64,000 nt of DNA, from contig NC_047065.1 of assembly GCF_902459465.1 (NCBI RefSeq), positions 17,502,204 through 17,566,203 of the forward strand. The letters run 5' to 3'. Under the pieces are notes generated by a model, which saw nothing but the letters and a program-made list of their open reading frames with translations, had not been told where the DNA came from and did not search any database. Below are positions 1 through 11,900 of the stretch, piece after piece. Positions within the stretch are counted from its first letter, which is position 1; each line of letters opens with the position of its first letter. The DNA comes from Asterias rubens. Its lineage: Eukaryota > Echinodermata > Asteroidea > Forcipulatida > Asteriidae. The translations under genes were made by a program, and so were the position numbers.

Positions 1-268
1 AACCCCGAACCCCGAACCCCGAAACCCTAACCCCGAACCCCGAAACCCTAACCCGAACCCTAACCCTAACCCCGAACCCCGAAACCCTAACCCCGAACCC
101 CGAAACCCTAACCCCGAACCCCGAAACCCTAACCCCGAACCCCGAAACCCCGTACCCCGAACCCCGAACCCCGAACCCCGAACCCCGAACCCCGAACCCC
201 GAACCCCGAACCCCGAACCCCCAACCCCGAACCCCCAACCCCGAACCCCCAACCCCGAACCCCGAACC
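1..268. repeat. degenerate telomere-like repeat (CCCTAA / CCCCGAA)
   Basis: The window opens with about 270 bp of tandem CCCTAA and CCCCGAA/CCCGAA-type units; the other strand reads TTAGGG and TTCGGGG. The C-rich strand reads 5' to 3' into the window, as at the left end of a chromosome or scaffold. CCCTAA units occur mainly in the first 135 bp and variant units dominate further in, as in many subtelomeres where the repeat degenerates inward. A short open frame on the minus strand is only the repeat translated. An interstitial block cannot be excluded. Confidence 0.8.
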
Positions 269-1482
269 CTTTACAGCTCCGTGACAGAACAACCAGGAGG
301 CCGGTCTTAACCAACGCTTTTTACCTGTAATTTTTGGTCAAAGGAGAACAATAATTATGCAAGGTTTGAGCCCCTGTACTTTGGTCATAGTTTTTTTGTA
401 ACATAACGTAGAAAAATGTTTTGACAACAGCAAAAAAACAGAAAGGCACAACGGACAGAAGGGCACAAGAAAACCCCAATGGGACGCAATTTATACTGAT
501 TACACTTAATTGCCAAAGAAACCGCAAACAATTTTGCTGTTCCAATAATTTATTGACCGACTTCTGCAGGTGTAAACATTCATACGCCTTTAATCCAAAT
601 TCATTGAATTAGTAATTTCTCACCACGATTTCAAAATTATTGGTAAACGGTTTTCTGTCCCATCTTTTCAAATTGAGGCATTAGGGATGGCCTCAGCCCT
701 TATTTGTACCTTGTGTGACAAAAATCGGGGAATATATTTATTAGGGGGCGATTGCGATTATCCCCTTAAGTTGTAAATGGCGGGGTTGTGCAAAGGGGAT
801 ACGTTTTCAAGAACTTTATACATCATATCAGGGGACGGGCATTTTCACTTAAAAATATGTTCTGAATAATAATAATATGGCAATTTGCATTTTCCAGATT
901 CCGATCCCCCTTTAGAAAGTTTTAAAACTTAATTCACTATTTCATCTGCACACAATGGAAGGTTTTCTCTCAGGCGCACAGACGTCTCCTTTTAGGGCGT
1001 CTGTCAAAAAATGCTGTTGATTTCCATACTCCAATTAATGGTACACAGGATTGCAGCTTTCCTGCGTTCAGGTCGACAGAAGCACGTGACCTTGGCCTAC
1101 CTTTAATCTCAAACGTATACTACCATGCAGTTATCACATGTTGCTGTTGTGAAAGAATTAAACACAATAGTCCTTTTCTGTGAAAACCTTGCAGCGGACA
1201 AGGTTACAATTCACTTGAATGCAAAATTGACAATGCAAAATACTTTCTTACAATGGACCTTTTATACTGAGGGCCAATAACAGGCAAAATAACTAATAGT
1301 GTCCCAAGTCACGTTCGTGAGGAAAGAGACGACGTGCAGTGCGTGGGATGACGGGTTATGTGAACGTCCCTAATAGGGCCTAAATAGTATACAATCATTT
1401 GGTTTGCAAATAACATAACAGAAGTGGTATTATTTCTTATTAGAACCAACTGTTGGAGCCGTATTTCTTTGGAATAGAAGTC
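269..1482. other. upstream region of the small heat-shock gene; no gene seen
   Basis: No coding region or recognisable repeat was found between the telomere-like block and the small heat-shock ORF. A TATA-like CTAAATAG lies roughly 100 bp before the ATG. I looked for alternating GAA/TTC heat-shock elements with the required 2-bp spacing and saw none that was convincing, so heat regulation is not supported by the sequence alone. Confidence 0.4.
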
Positions 1483-2103
1483 ATGGCTTCAGAAAGCCAA
1501 TCACATGCTACAGCCGTGTTAAAAGACCGAACTCGTCGTCATGGCGAACATCGAAGTGCAGACAGTCTATCCCCGTCTTCACCACAAGTTGCTCGCGCCA
1601 GATCCCCGGGGAGACACCATCGGGAGGGGGAACACTTGTCCGACAAATTCCCCGTCGAGTTGGGATTCAGTGATGGAAACATAATGCGGCCAGTACGACT
1701 GAGCAATGATCCATTTGGACCCCCATCATCCATGGTGATTCCTCCGCTTATGATTAATAAGAAGACAACTAATGCAGACGTCCAGGTAACCAAGAAAGAG
1801 TTCCGTATCGACATGGACGTCAGTGACTTCGCCCCAGAAGAGCTTGACGTTAAAATCATTGGAGACCACATGGTTATTAAGGGCAACCACAAAGAACATC
1901 CAGGTGAAAATGCTAACTTCTCTCGTCATTTCTGCCGTCGATACACATTGCCTGAGGATATTATCGTGGAAGATGTGACAGTGTTTCTAGCTAAGACAGG
2001 TATGATGTGCGTTAAAGTTCCTCGCAAGACGTTAGCAGAAGAACGGCATGGTGCTGAACGAAAACCCAAGGTAAAGTTTCAAGAAGATGAAGTACAGTCG
2101 TAG
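1483..2103 (+). CDS. small heat-shock protein (alpha-crystallin/HSP20 family), single exon
   Basis: Predicted 206-aa intronless protein. An alpha-crystallin domain spans about residues 97-181, including VQVTKKEFRIDMDVSDFAPE, LDVKIIGDHMVIKGNH and the family block SRHFCRRYTLPEDI. Small heat-shock proteins form oligomers that hold unfolding proteins in a refoldable state without ATP, mainly in the cytosol. The N-terminal 90 residues are Arg/Ser/Pro-rich and poorly conserved, as usual in this family. The short basic/acidic C-tail (KVKFQEDEVQS) lacks an obvious I-x-I motif. The start is the first ATG (1483) after an in-frame TAG at 1441-1443; an upstream TTG at 1453 is not a likely eukaryotic start. 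The lack of introns fits a rapid-response gene. I cannot assign a specific paralogue. Confidence 0.94.
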   Translation: MASESQSHATAVLKDRTRRHGEHRSADSLSPSSPQVARARSPGRHHREGEHLSDKFPVELGFSDGNIMRPVRLSNDPFGPPSSMVIPPLMINKKTTNADVQVTKKEFRIDMDVSDFAPEELDVKIIGDHMVIKGNHKEHPGENANFSRHFCRRYTLPEDIIVEDVTVFLAKTGMMCVKVPRKTLAEERHGAERKPKVKFQEDEVQS

Positions 2104-2353
2104 ATACCCTGACATCACATCGCACTTGGGTAAAAACAAGATAACAAAACTTTGATGCAACTGTCTTCGCAAAGTGTTATTGTGCTGGATGATACTTGTA
2201 ATAAGAACTGAATCTTAGATATAAAGAAAACTCTCACCCACGGCAGCTACAAGACGAATTATATTATTTCTGTGGACATTGATAGTAGGGTCTACATGGA
2301 GGCCATGTTTATAAAAAGCTGCAACAATAGCATCCATCTCATTAATGACAAAA

Positions 2354-2524
2354 AATGGCGGAAATAGAGTAAACCAAAGATTATTAGTAAAAGAAATTTT
2401 TGAAAAACCTTTCACATGCACCAATACTTCATTTTTGTTGGCAGAAATAGAGTAAACCAAAGATTATTGGTAAAATAAATTTTTGAAAAACCTTTCACAT
2501 GCACCAATACTTCATTTTTGTTGT
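2354..2524. repeat. tandem duplication, about 87 bp x 2
   Basis: Two adjacent near-identical units share the run AGAGTAAACCAAAGATTATT and the block ending CACCAATACTTCATTTTTGTTG. They lie downstream of the small heat-shock gene and have no coding content. Confidence 0.8.
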
Positions 2525-2640
2525 AACAATTTAATTAAAAGACTTGTAATCGAGGGCTTCCAAATAGTTACCCGACTACAGCCGCGGAATGCATGACCCC
2601 AGGTTCAAATTAGATTTCAGCAAACGTCACTTGTGTGTAT

Positions 2641-2905
2641 GTAGCCTTGCTCAAGGCAGTCGCATTATTCGCTCCGAAAAGACGCCGCTGTAAACCCACC
2701 CGTATACCCTGTGCGTGGTGCGTGCGATCACACCGCATGGCCCACCCGTATACACACTGTCACATCGTACGATACGGCCTCCGCATGCGGATAGTGTACG
2801 GGGGCATCGTGTCGTGCGATGTTACGCACAGTGAATACGGGTGGGTTTTTATACAGCGGCGGTCTTTTTCGGAGTGAGTAATTCGACTGCCTTGAGCAAG
2901 GCTAC
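2641..2905. mobile_element. foldback/MITE-like element with long terminal inverted repeats (265 bp)
   Basis: It starts GTAGCCTTGCTCAAGGCAGT and ends with the reverse complement. The arms extend about 65-70 bp and include the CCGCTGTA/TACAGCGG and ACCCACCCGTAT/ATACGGGTGGGT blocks. The flanks TTGTGTGTAT (left) and TTGTGTGCAG (right) look like an imperfect 8-10-bp target-site duplication. The interior is GC-rich and itself partly palindromic. No transposase ORF is present, so it would be non-autonomous. Confidence 0.75.
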
Positions 2906-5849
2906 TTGTGTGCAGTTTCAAGGAATGTGTGATAGGCCGCTTTAAAAAAAAAAGCGTGAAAGCGAGCGCGGAAGCTTCCGGAGCAAATGGTTATATTTTC
3001 ATTGTCTTAAGAATTTAAAAACCAAATTGATTTTTAAATGTTGGGTTGATTAAGTTGTTTTGGGGGATGGGGGGTTTAAAAACGGATTTCTTGTTTAAAA
3101 TGGAGAAATCACATCCCCGAGTTTTACCTTATCTTAAAAAATATATAAATATATTCAACACTGGCCATCAAGAGCTTCTCTATACCCGACTAAGCCGCTG
3201 AAACCCCAAATTAGCTTGGTTAAAACCAAACTCCTTTTAAATTAATGGAAGTCGCCCACCACACAGGGCACATAAGTCACTCAAGATGCGGAGTACAGAC
3301 TATTTTGTGGTCCATTTCATAATAAAGTTAAAGAAAGTTTCAACTGTCAAAGTGTCTGTAATTGTAACTTTTTAACGTTTTTTAACAAAAGGGAATTTAT
3401 GAATGGGAACAAAAGTTTAGTGACTCGTTCTTACACGTCCGTTTAAAAACCTTGCAGGGTCGTTGCTGTGCTAGCACACGGCCGCCGACCCCGCCGGCTT
3501 TAAACGGCTGTGTAAGAACTCGTCGCTACCCTTTTATTCCCCTCGTTGTAAACCTCTTCACCACACATTGAATCCCTTACTTGGTTACAAGATAAATAGT
3601 GAGCTGTTGATCATATAAAACTTTGTGAGAAACGGGTCCCTCTGAAGTAATCTATTTTTTTTGTTAAAGGGACATTGTAACTCAAATAATAAAATACTTC
3701 AGCTGAAGCCTTTTCAATACTGGTCTTTGACAACTACGAAACGTGCCCATGCCTTTAAGTTTTTTATTATTTTTTATAAGACAATTAATGACACACCAGT
3801 TAATTGTACAACCATTGCACGTATTGTGATATCTTCAAAATGGTGACAACAGCTCAAATTATCATATACCTAAAGTAACAATAATTGGTAGAGTGGATAG
3901 TAAGCTGTTATTATTTGTTTTTGTCGAGCAGGAACTCCAAGATAATCAAACATGTTAAGACAGCTTTGTTGTTGTAAATGAACACGAATAAAGCATATCA
4001 CTTGTTGAAGTCTTAGTTGTATGAGCATAAATTGACATAACTTCGATGCAATACTATTATTTTGAAAAATCTTTTTAAACCCACAGGCGTTTACGTGTTC
4101 AAAACAAACACTTAATTTTACTTAAAATGATAAGAACGTGGTGTAGTTCGTCATAATTATGGGAAAACAAGAACACCTAAAACATGAAGACAGTTTTATC
4201 TAACATACTGATGTTGACACTGACTTGTCCCATTTAATCATAAATTTGTTTTTAGGAAGGTTTGAATGTTTATTTTGTTCAACAAAAAAGTTGTTCCTCT
4301 CTTCAAATTAAAAATACATTACCTAAATAAAACCTATTTCGAGGCCGGAGATCTTACGCATATCTTATGTTTATGTTTTAATGCGCAGTTAAGTTGTCGA
4401 GGAGAACAAAACTACTCCGGAACGTACATCATGACTTGGAGTATTTGTAATTATGAAATTTAAGAACACTTGCAAGATCAGTAATAATACAAAGATGGAG
4501 AAAACATGAAAGCCAACTGCATTTTGGGGTTGTATTTCAACATTATTAAGTGATGCAAACGCTTATAACAGAGTATTGGGTGTCGACGTCTACAAATAAA
4601 TAAGAACTATTACAAAAATACATCTTGTCCAGCATACAGTACAGTGTACATAGTACAGACAAAACAGTTCAATTTCAATTGTCAAAATAATGTTAACTTG
4701 TATTAATACTGAGAGTTGGTTTCTTAATGGTCCATGAAAGTCAGTAGTTTCTACTCTTTCATTATTTGCAAATAAATTTCCCGTATCACTTGGACCTATG
4801 CACGAAATAAATTCATTTTTTGGGGCAATTCATGTACTATCAAGTAGCCAAATATCTTATTGTATAATATTTTGCCTCCTATTTTAAACTGCTAACTGCA
4901 GATGGATGTAGCAATTTACAGCTTTGAAAAGGGTTGGCGGATCCAGGTGTCAATGTTTTATTCAGTTCCATTTCAATGAACAATCTGCGAATTGGCTGCT
5001 TGGCAAAAAAACATCAACAATTAATAAACCAGTCAATAAAACTTATGCAAATGTTGAATACATGTTGAATGTTACACTTGATGTTATCAAATTTGCAAAT
5101 TGAAACTAAGTTAAGATTTGAAAACACAAGCTCCAACAATAGCATTCAATCTCATTGTCTTCACTTATAAAAAGTTGGCTGTCTCATATCATACATGGAG
5201 TGATCTTGCTGGTCAGTTTCAAAACAAGAATTTACTCTTATTTTCTTGAATTTAAAAATACAATAAAATCAAATAACTTGAAAGGGAAATTTTATATTCT
5301 GTAAAAACTAAGCATCATTATGTGACCACACAAAAAATAAATGCATAAAAAGACTCCTTCAAATAAAAACAAAATAATAAGTGACAAAAGTCAAATACCA
5401 ATCCCTTCAGGTGATTTTGTTTTTACAATTCTTGATAAAAATTCTACAAATGAAACATCAACACAAGTGCTACACAAACAGTCCATTGCACGAGTTCTTG
5501 AATGTACAGTGCATGGGGTATTACATCAAAAGATACAAGTGAAAACCCATGGACGACTACCACTAAAAGTAAAAAAGCCATTACAAAATTAGTTCACCAA
5601 TGTCTCAGTTAATGGCGAATAATCCAGAGGCCAGCAAGCATTTGAAGTACATTTAAAAATCTACAAAGCAACATCAAAATTCCTTTCATTATCGGTGGCT
5701 TAAAGTTTATTAAAGACTTGTTTGTGTTTTACAGATGCAATAATTTTAAACTTGTTTTTTTTTTACATCAAAAATTTCTACTATGTACTTTTACAAAGAG
5801 TATCTACCATCAATGTATTGGTTTAGAAAATATATATCGATGCCTCTTG
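2906..5849. other. intergenic region between the small heat-shock gene and the TOP1 3' end
   Basis: AT-rich, with no supportable protein gene; open frames are short and lack domains. The part nearest 5850 is probably TOP1 3' UTR: minus-strand AATAAA (TTTATT on the plus strand) occurs near 5706 and also further down near 4955. Other contents are a GC-rich hairpin at 3427-3519 and a degenerate piece of the TTAA MITE family near 3570-3675. Confidence 0.5.
3427..3519. repeat. short foldback (hairpin) sequence
   Basis: GTTCTTACACGTCCGTTTAAA on the left is mirrored by TTTAAACGGCTGTGTAAGAAC on the right. A GC-rich centre contains the palindrome GTGCTAGCAC. The whole stretch can fold into one long hairpin, so it is probably a tiny non-autonomous element. 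No clear target duplication was seen. Confidence 0.6.
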
Positions 5850-5952
5850 TTAAAATACAAAATCAGCCCCTGCCATGTCGATGGCCCATCTGAACTTATC
5901 TCGCTGGGTACGGTTGTATATCTTCTCCATAGGTACAGTCCATTTCTTTGTC
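5850..5952 (-). CDS. TOP1: TOP1 last coding exon (C-terminal end)
   Basis: Encodes [20 protein letters not shown] then [13 protein letters not shown] and a TAA stop. It completes the Trp codon (TG|G) begun in the preceding exon. This is the helix after the active-site Tyr and the conserved C-terminus of type IB topoisomerases. Confidence 0.95.
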
Positions 5953-8900
5953 CTAGTGGGAAAAACAAGTGAAAGTAAACAGTTAATTCACATTATACTT
6001 TTTTCCTGAATTGTTCCATTAGATTCCATTAGAACTCCATTAGAACATTGTACAACTGACTAGAGCAGGACTTTAAACCTGTGACCTCTGGATTAACATG
6101 CCTGCGTGGCTAGAGATTATGTCCCCCATTTGGTGAACTGTGTACAAACTACTTCTAATAGAGCCCTCTTTTGGAACTCCCTCTTTAAACCTGTGACCTC
6201 TGTATTAACATGCCTGTATGGCTAGAGATTATGTCCCCCGTTTGGTGAACTGTGTACAAACTACTTCTAATAGAGCCCTCTTTTAGAACTCCCTCTTTAA
6301 ACCTGTGACCTCTCGATTAACATTCCTGTGTAGCTAGAGATTCTGTCCCCCATATGGCAAACTGTGTACAAACTACTTCTAATAGAGCCCTCTTTTAGAA
6401 CTCCCTCTTTAAACCTGTGACCTCTGTATTAACATGCCTGTATTGCTAGAGATTCTGTCCCCCATTTGGTGAACTGTGTACAAACTACTTCTGATAGAGC
6501 CCTCTTAACACCCTCTTTCAGCCCACAATAATTTCCCAGAAGGGGGACAGAATCTTTGGTGGACAGATTTCCCTGTCTCTGGGACACCAGTGCTCTATCT
6601 TGCCCTTATTTTGCCAGTTATGTTATCAAACAGGCAGAAACATCAAAACCATTCAAAGCCTGGGTTAAACCAGTTCTTTAAGTTGCTGTTGAGTTCATAA
6701 GAACTTGAGAACCTGCTAAATAACGATTGTTTTTTAATTTTATTATACTAAACAAACGAACAAGGTGAGTAGTTACCATGCAACTGAGATCCTTGGATCC
6801 AAATAGTTGAGCTTGGAGGTACCCAGAGCAATCTCCTTATTCTCTTCCTTGTCAGTTGCATTCATTTCTAGTTTTGTAAGTTGCTCTTCAAGACGTTCTA
6901 CCTGCGTTTTCTTTCGTTCCAAGGCACTAGAATTAGAAAGTGATGAGGAAAATGAAAAAGACTTCAAGTTGATCTAATGTTTATCAGGTGTCCTGTTGAT
7001 TGCTTTAACTAAAACATAACCAAATCACTTGATGACATTTTCATAGAAGATTGAATGAATTCAATCCTTCAAGAATATAGGGTTTCATGGCCGAGTGAAA
7101 TAGAGCACCAAACTCAAACTCTGGTGCTTCTATTCAGCAGAGTGTGGGTTCCAATCCTGATTGTAATGCTTGTGTCCTTGAGCAAGACACTTGATTATAT
7201 AATTCCTTATCTCCACCTAGGGGTAAATGGGTACCTGTGAGGGCAGAGATGGTTCTTGCGATTGATTTAGCCTAGAAGCGCACTCCCCAGGGAGCTGAGA
7301 TGATTTAAGGAATGAATGAATGGCCCAGTGACCAGGGGTAACAATGTTGGAAGCACTTTAAAATGTCCTTTACATTAGATGAAAGCAGACTGAGAAAGAG
7401 ACAGAGTCCCATTCCATTCCATTATAAATAGTTTTTATTCACTCACGTTTTGATCTTGTCATTACGACTGGATTTGTACTCAGTCTTCATTGCTTTGAAC
7501 TCTTTCCTAGCCTTCTTAATTGCTTCATGCTTGGCCTTGATCTTAGTCTGTAAGTTCTCCATCTGTTTGTCAAAGGTCTTGGGAGCTGCACGTTGATGGT
7601 TGCACAGGATTGCTACGGCACGATTGGCACGATTGTAGGAAAGAATCTTGGCAGGGATAGAGTCTTCAGCTACAGGTTGGATAATAACATACAGAATGCA
7701 CCCTTGACATTAACATGTTGCATTAATATATAAAGTACAATAAAATAAAAATTTGAATAATTAAAACAAGATAACAACTACGTTTCCATCCTTGCAAAGT
7801 CTTTCTCAAAGGCCACCTTTGCAGAGTCTTTCTCAAAGGCCACCCTGGCAAAGTCTTTTTCGAAGACTAAACAGAAACTTGTCAAACCTTTCAGTCATAG
7901 CTTGCTATGGCATACTGTTTGATGTGTAGGATAAACAAGAGATTCTCTTCATGCAAAAGCTACTGGCAAATTATATGAGAAAGCAAACAATGAGGTGGAA
8001 CCCTAATCCTTACAAACTTACCCATTGTTAATTCATCCAACTGGTTTTGTAGTGTAGATGAAGCATTATAGGTCCTAAATACCTTAGCAGTCAGTCCCTC
8101 CATCAATTCTTGTAGATGCTTGTTCAGGATTGATGTGGTCAATCGGTCAAACAGGTCATCACTTCCCTGTTTATTCTCCATGAATAGTTTCAGATTTCGA
8201 AATGCCTGGTACCAATTGAAAAAAACAAATTAAGGTTTTATTAAAGTTTTTATTTTATCTTCCTTGTTTTGTAATAACCAGCAGGTAAAATTTTTATTGG
8301 CAGTTCATCCCCCGAGGGATTTCGTTATTCCCAAGTGAAACTAGACTAAAAAATGTACTTAATTTCTTGTGCATTGGTACACTACACAAATAAGCTTTAC
8401 CACCAGGCTGTACAAACGCAAGAAACAAATTAGCTATAACGTCAAGATTCCAAGCATCTGTTATTCTAATTGCTATATTATATAGATATAGAATTTACCA
8501 ACAGGCTTTTTACAACTATTCTTCTTCTTCAATCTTACATTAGGGCCAATGATTCCAAGCATCTGTTATTCTAATTGCTATATTATATAGATATGGAATT
8601 GACCAACAGGCTTTTTACAACTATTCTTCTTCAATCTTACATTAGGGCCAATGATTTTCCGTTTCAGAAATGTGCAAATTCCGTTTGACAAAAACATGAA
8701 TTCCATTTCAGGCACAACAAATTTAATTTCATGTTTTTTGTAATTAGATAAAAGGTTGTTAAATACCCAGGGAGACACTTATAAACATAACTTTTTGATA
8801 AGTTGCACTGCTGACTTCCTAAATGTTCATTTGAACTGACATTTTTCAAAAAAATACTATAAAACATTTTTTTCCCCCTTAATTTGTATACTGCTGATCG

Positions 8901-11900
8901 ATGCAACAGAAACAATGTGTACTGGATGGAAAATCGCATCATAAAGTATTACTTTATTATAAAGTATTACTTTATTACACGATTTCCATCCAGTACAGTT
9001 GTTTCTGTTTACGATCTCGTACTTTTTAATGGTCTGATTTTTTTATGCTTTTTAAGAAGAATCTTAGTAAAGAATACAATTTCAATAGATTTGGCCTGAA
9101 TAACTTGAAGAAAAAAAAAAAATGTTTTCTCAATTTTTTTTCTTCTAAGACTGAAATCCCTTAGGCGGATTCCACTAATTCCGTCCGTTTCGCGGAAAAT
9201 CATTGGCCCTATTACATGTTTTTATCTATACAATCTTAATATACCAAAGTAAGAAGTACTTTACCAAAACCATTGGAGTTAAAGAAGGGGACTGGCTTGT
9301 ATATTTATGTTTTTTTTTTACAAAATCTTCAGTCCATCATTTAGTTGAACTCAAAGACAGAATCACATCATACATTCATTCAGATTGTTGTTTTCCAACT
9401 AAAGGCACCCATAAACACGTGGTCATAGTACTCACCCTCTTTTCCACTGGCACACTGTTTTGGTAGCGGATAGAATCCTTACCCAGGAAGTCAAACTCTA
9501 CTACAAACTCTTGTCCATTCTTTTCCTCATGTAGCTTGAGATGTTCCACACGTAGAGAACAGCAACCCACAGTATCAGCTGATTCACCTTCTTCCTTTTC
9601 ATTACCAGCCCTGAGTGCCAACTAAAGTCAACAAACCATCAACAGATTACAATTAAACTCAAAACAGCAACCTACAGTATCAGCTGATTCACCTTCTTCA
9701 TTTTCATTACCAGCCCCGAGTGCCAACTAAGTCAACAAAACATCAACTCAGAACAGCATTGTCAAAGCTCAAACTATAACAGTGACTACATCAATCTAAA
9801 AGCTCTTACTATAATAGGGAATGACAGGATTGTTAGTGGACATGACTCTATCTATTAATGCCTACTTGCTTTACAATATGCAATCTTTACCTAAGATTAA
9901 CAAGATGAGCATCTAAATTCACTCCACCTTTGCAACGATATTAGGAAAATCTACACTTTAGATTTGATTATGTAATGGAGGTCAGACAGTATGAATACAG
10001 ATTTCCTTAATCTTTCATAGCAGATAATTGTCCACATCAAGAAGGATTTAAGAATGCATCATTCCTCCTGAGGTTCATAATCATATTAAAAGCATTTGAT
10101 TTATCAAATGACATTACATTGCACAAATGCATCATACTGCAAGCATTTGATTTATCAAATGACATTACATTGCCCAAATGCTGTAACCGGGTACTGCATT
10201 ACTCAGACAGTTTATGGTTTTTACCAAACTGTGAGGTCATTAAAAGTATTTAGGTATATTCTGTATCAACAATAGAACTCAAAACAGCCACACCACAGCC
10301 ACAAGTGTTGAAAAAGGACAACTAGTACGTCATCATTGTTGTGCCAAAGTCTCACTGGAGCAATGTTTTACAGATATCAGTGCTGAAATAAAAAGTCTTG
10401 ATCTAGTGGTGTGCTCCATCATTCTGTTTCTTTATCATTGTTAAGAATCCTTTTTTTGTTGTTCCAAAGTCTCACTGGAGCAATGTTTTACAGATATCAG
10501 TGCTGAAATATATAATCTTATTCTAGTGGTGTGCTTCATCATTCTGTTTCTTTATCATTGTTAAGAATCCTTTTTTTGTTGTGCCAAAGTCTCACTAGAG
10601 CAATGTTTTACAGATATCAGTGCTGAAATATAAAGTCTTGTTCTAGTGGTGTGCTTCATCATTCTGTTTCTTTATCAGTTAAAAACCTTCTTTTTTTTTG
10701 TGCCAAAGTCTCACTGGAGCAATGTTTTACAGATATCAGTGCTGAAATAAAAAGTCTTATTCTAGTGGTGTGCTTCATCATTCTGTTTCTTTATCATTGT
10801 TAAGAATCCTATTTTGTTGTGCCAAAGTCTCACTGGAGCAATGTTTTACAGATATCAGTGCTGAAATAAAAAGTCTTATTCTAGTGGTGTGCTTCATCAT
10901 TCTGTTTCTTTATCATTGTTTAGAATCCTTTTTTTGTTGTGCCAAAGTCTCACCGGAGCAATGTTTTACAGATATCAGTGCTGAAATATAAAGTCTTATT
11001 CTAGTGGTGTGCTTCATCATTCTGTTTCTTTATCATTGTTTAGAATCCTTTTTTTTGTTGTGCCAAAGTCTCACCGGAGCAATGTTTTACAGATATTAGT
11101 GCTGAAATATAAAGTCTTATTCTAGTGGTGTGCTTCATCATTCTGTTTCTTTATCATTGTTTAGAATCCTTTTTTTGTTGTGCCAAAGTCTCACCGGAGC
11201 AATGTTTTACAGATATCAGTGCTGAAATATAAAGTCTTATTCTAGTGGTGTGCTTCATCATTCTGTTTCTTTATCATTGTTTAGAATCCTTTTTTTTGTT
11301 GTGCCAAAGTCTCACTGGAGCAATGTTTTACAGATATCAGTGCTGAAATATAAAGTCTTATTCTAGTGGTGTGCTTCATCATTCTGTTTCTTTATCATTG
11401 TTTAGAATCCTTTTTTTTGTTGTGCCAAAGTCTCACTGGAGCAATGTTTTACAGATATCAGTGCTGAAATATAAAGTCTTATTCTAGTGGTGTGCTTCAT
11501 CATTCTGTTTCTTTATCATTGTTTAGAATCCTTTTTTTTGTTGTGCCAAAGTCTCACCGGAGCAATGTTTTACAGATATCAGTGCTGAAATATAAGGTCT
11601 TATTCTAGTGGTGTGCTTCATCATTCTGCTTCATCAGTGCTGAAATATAAAGTGTATTCTAATACTAGTGGTGTATATTTATCTTACCTTATCAATAAAG
11701 TACAGTGCCACTGCCCGTTGACGAATACGCATCTCTTTACTCTTGAAGTCCTCACGATAGTTGGCACGGATTTTCTCAACACATTTCTTCAGTTTGCGAG
11801 CTGTTTCATATTTGGCCCAATCTTTTTCACCCTATAAACACAGAACAAAAATTTGGTACAAAGTCAAAAACTTGACAAAACAAATACATGTAGAAACTTT

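Noticed and set aside
129-314. Gly-rich open frame on the minus strand at the left end
   Set aside because: It is the telomere-like repeat translated (GVRGSGF units); no gene features.
1300-1482. Heat-shock elements upstream of the small heat-shock gene
   Set aside because: TTC/GAA triplets are present but not with the 2-bp alternating spacing required.
5341-5592. 83-aa open frame downstream of TOP1
   Set aside because: AT-rich composition, no domain, on the opposite strand to the likely TOP1 3' UTR.
7078-7150. Genuine tRNA gene
   Set aside because: A and B boxes are recognisable but the cloverleaf is degenerate and a SINE body follows.
10330-11640. Array of tandem snoRNA genes
   Set aside because: Box C/D-like motifs are present, but spacing, stem position and guide conservation are poor; kept as a satellite with a low-interest note.
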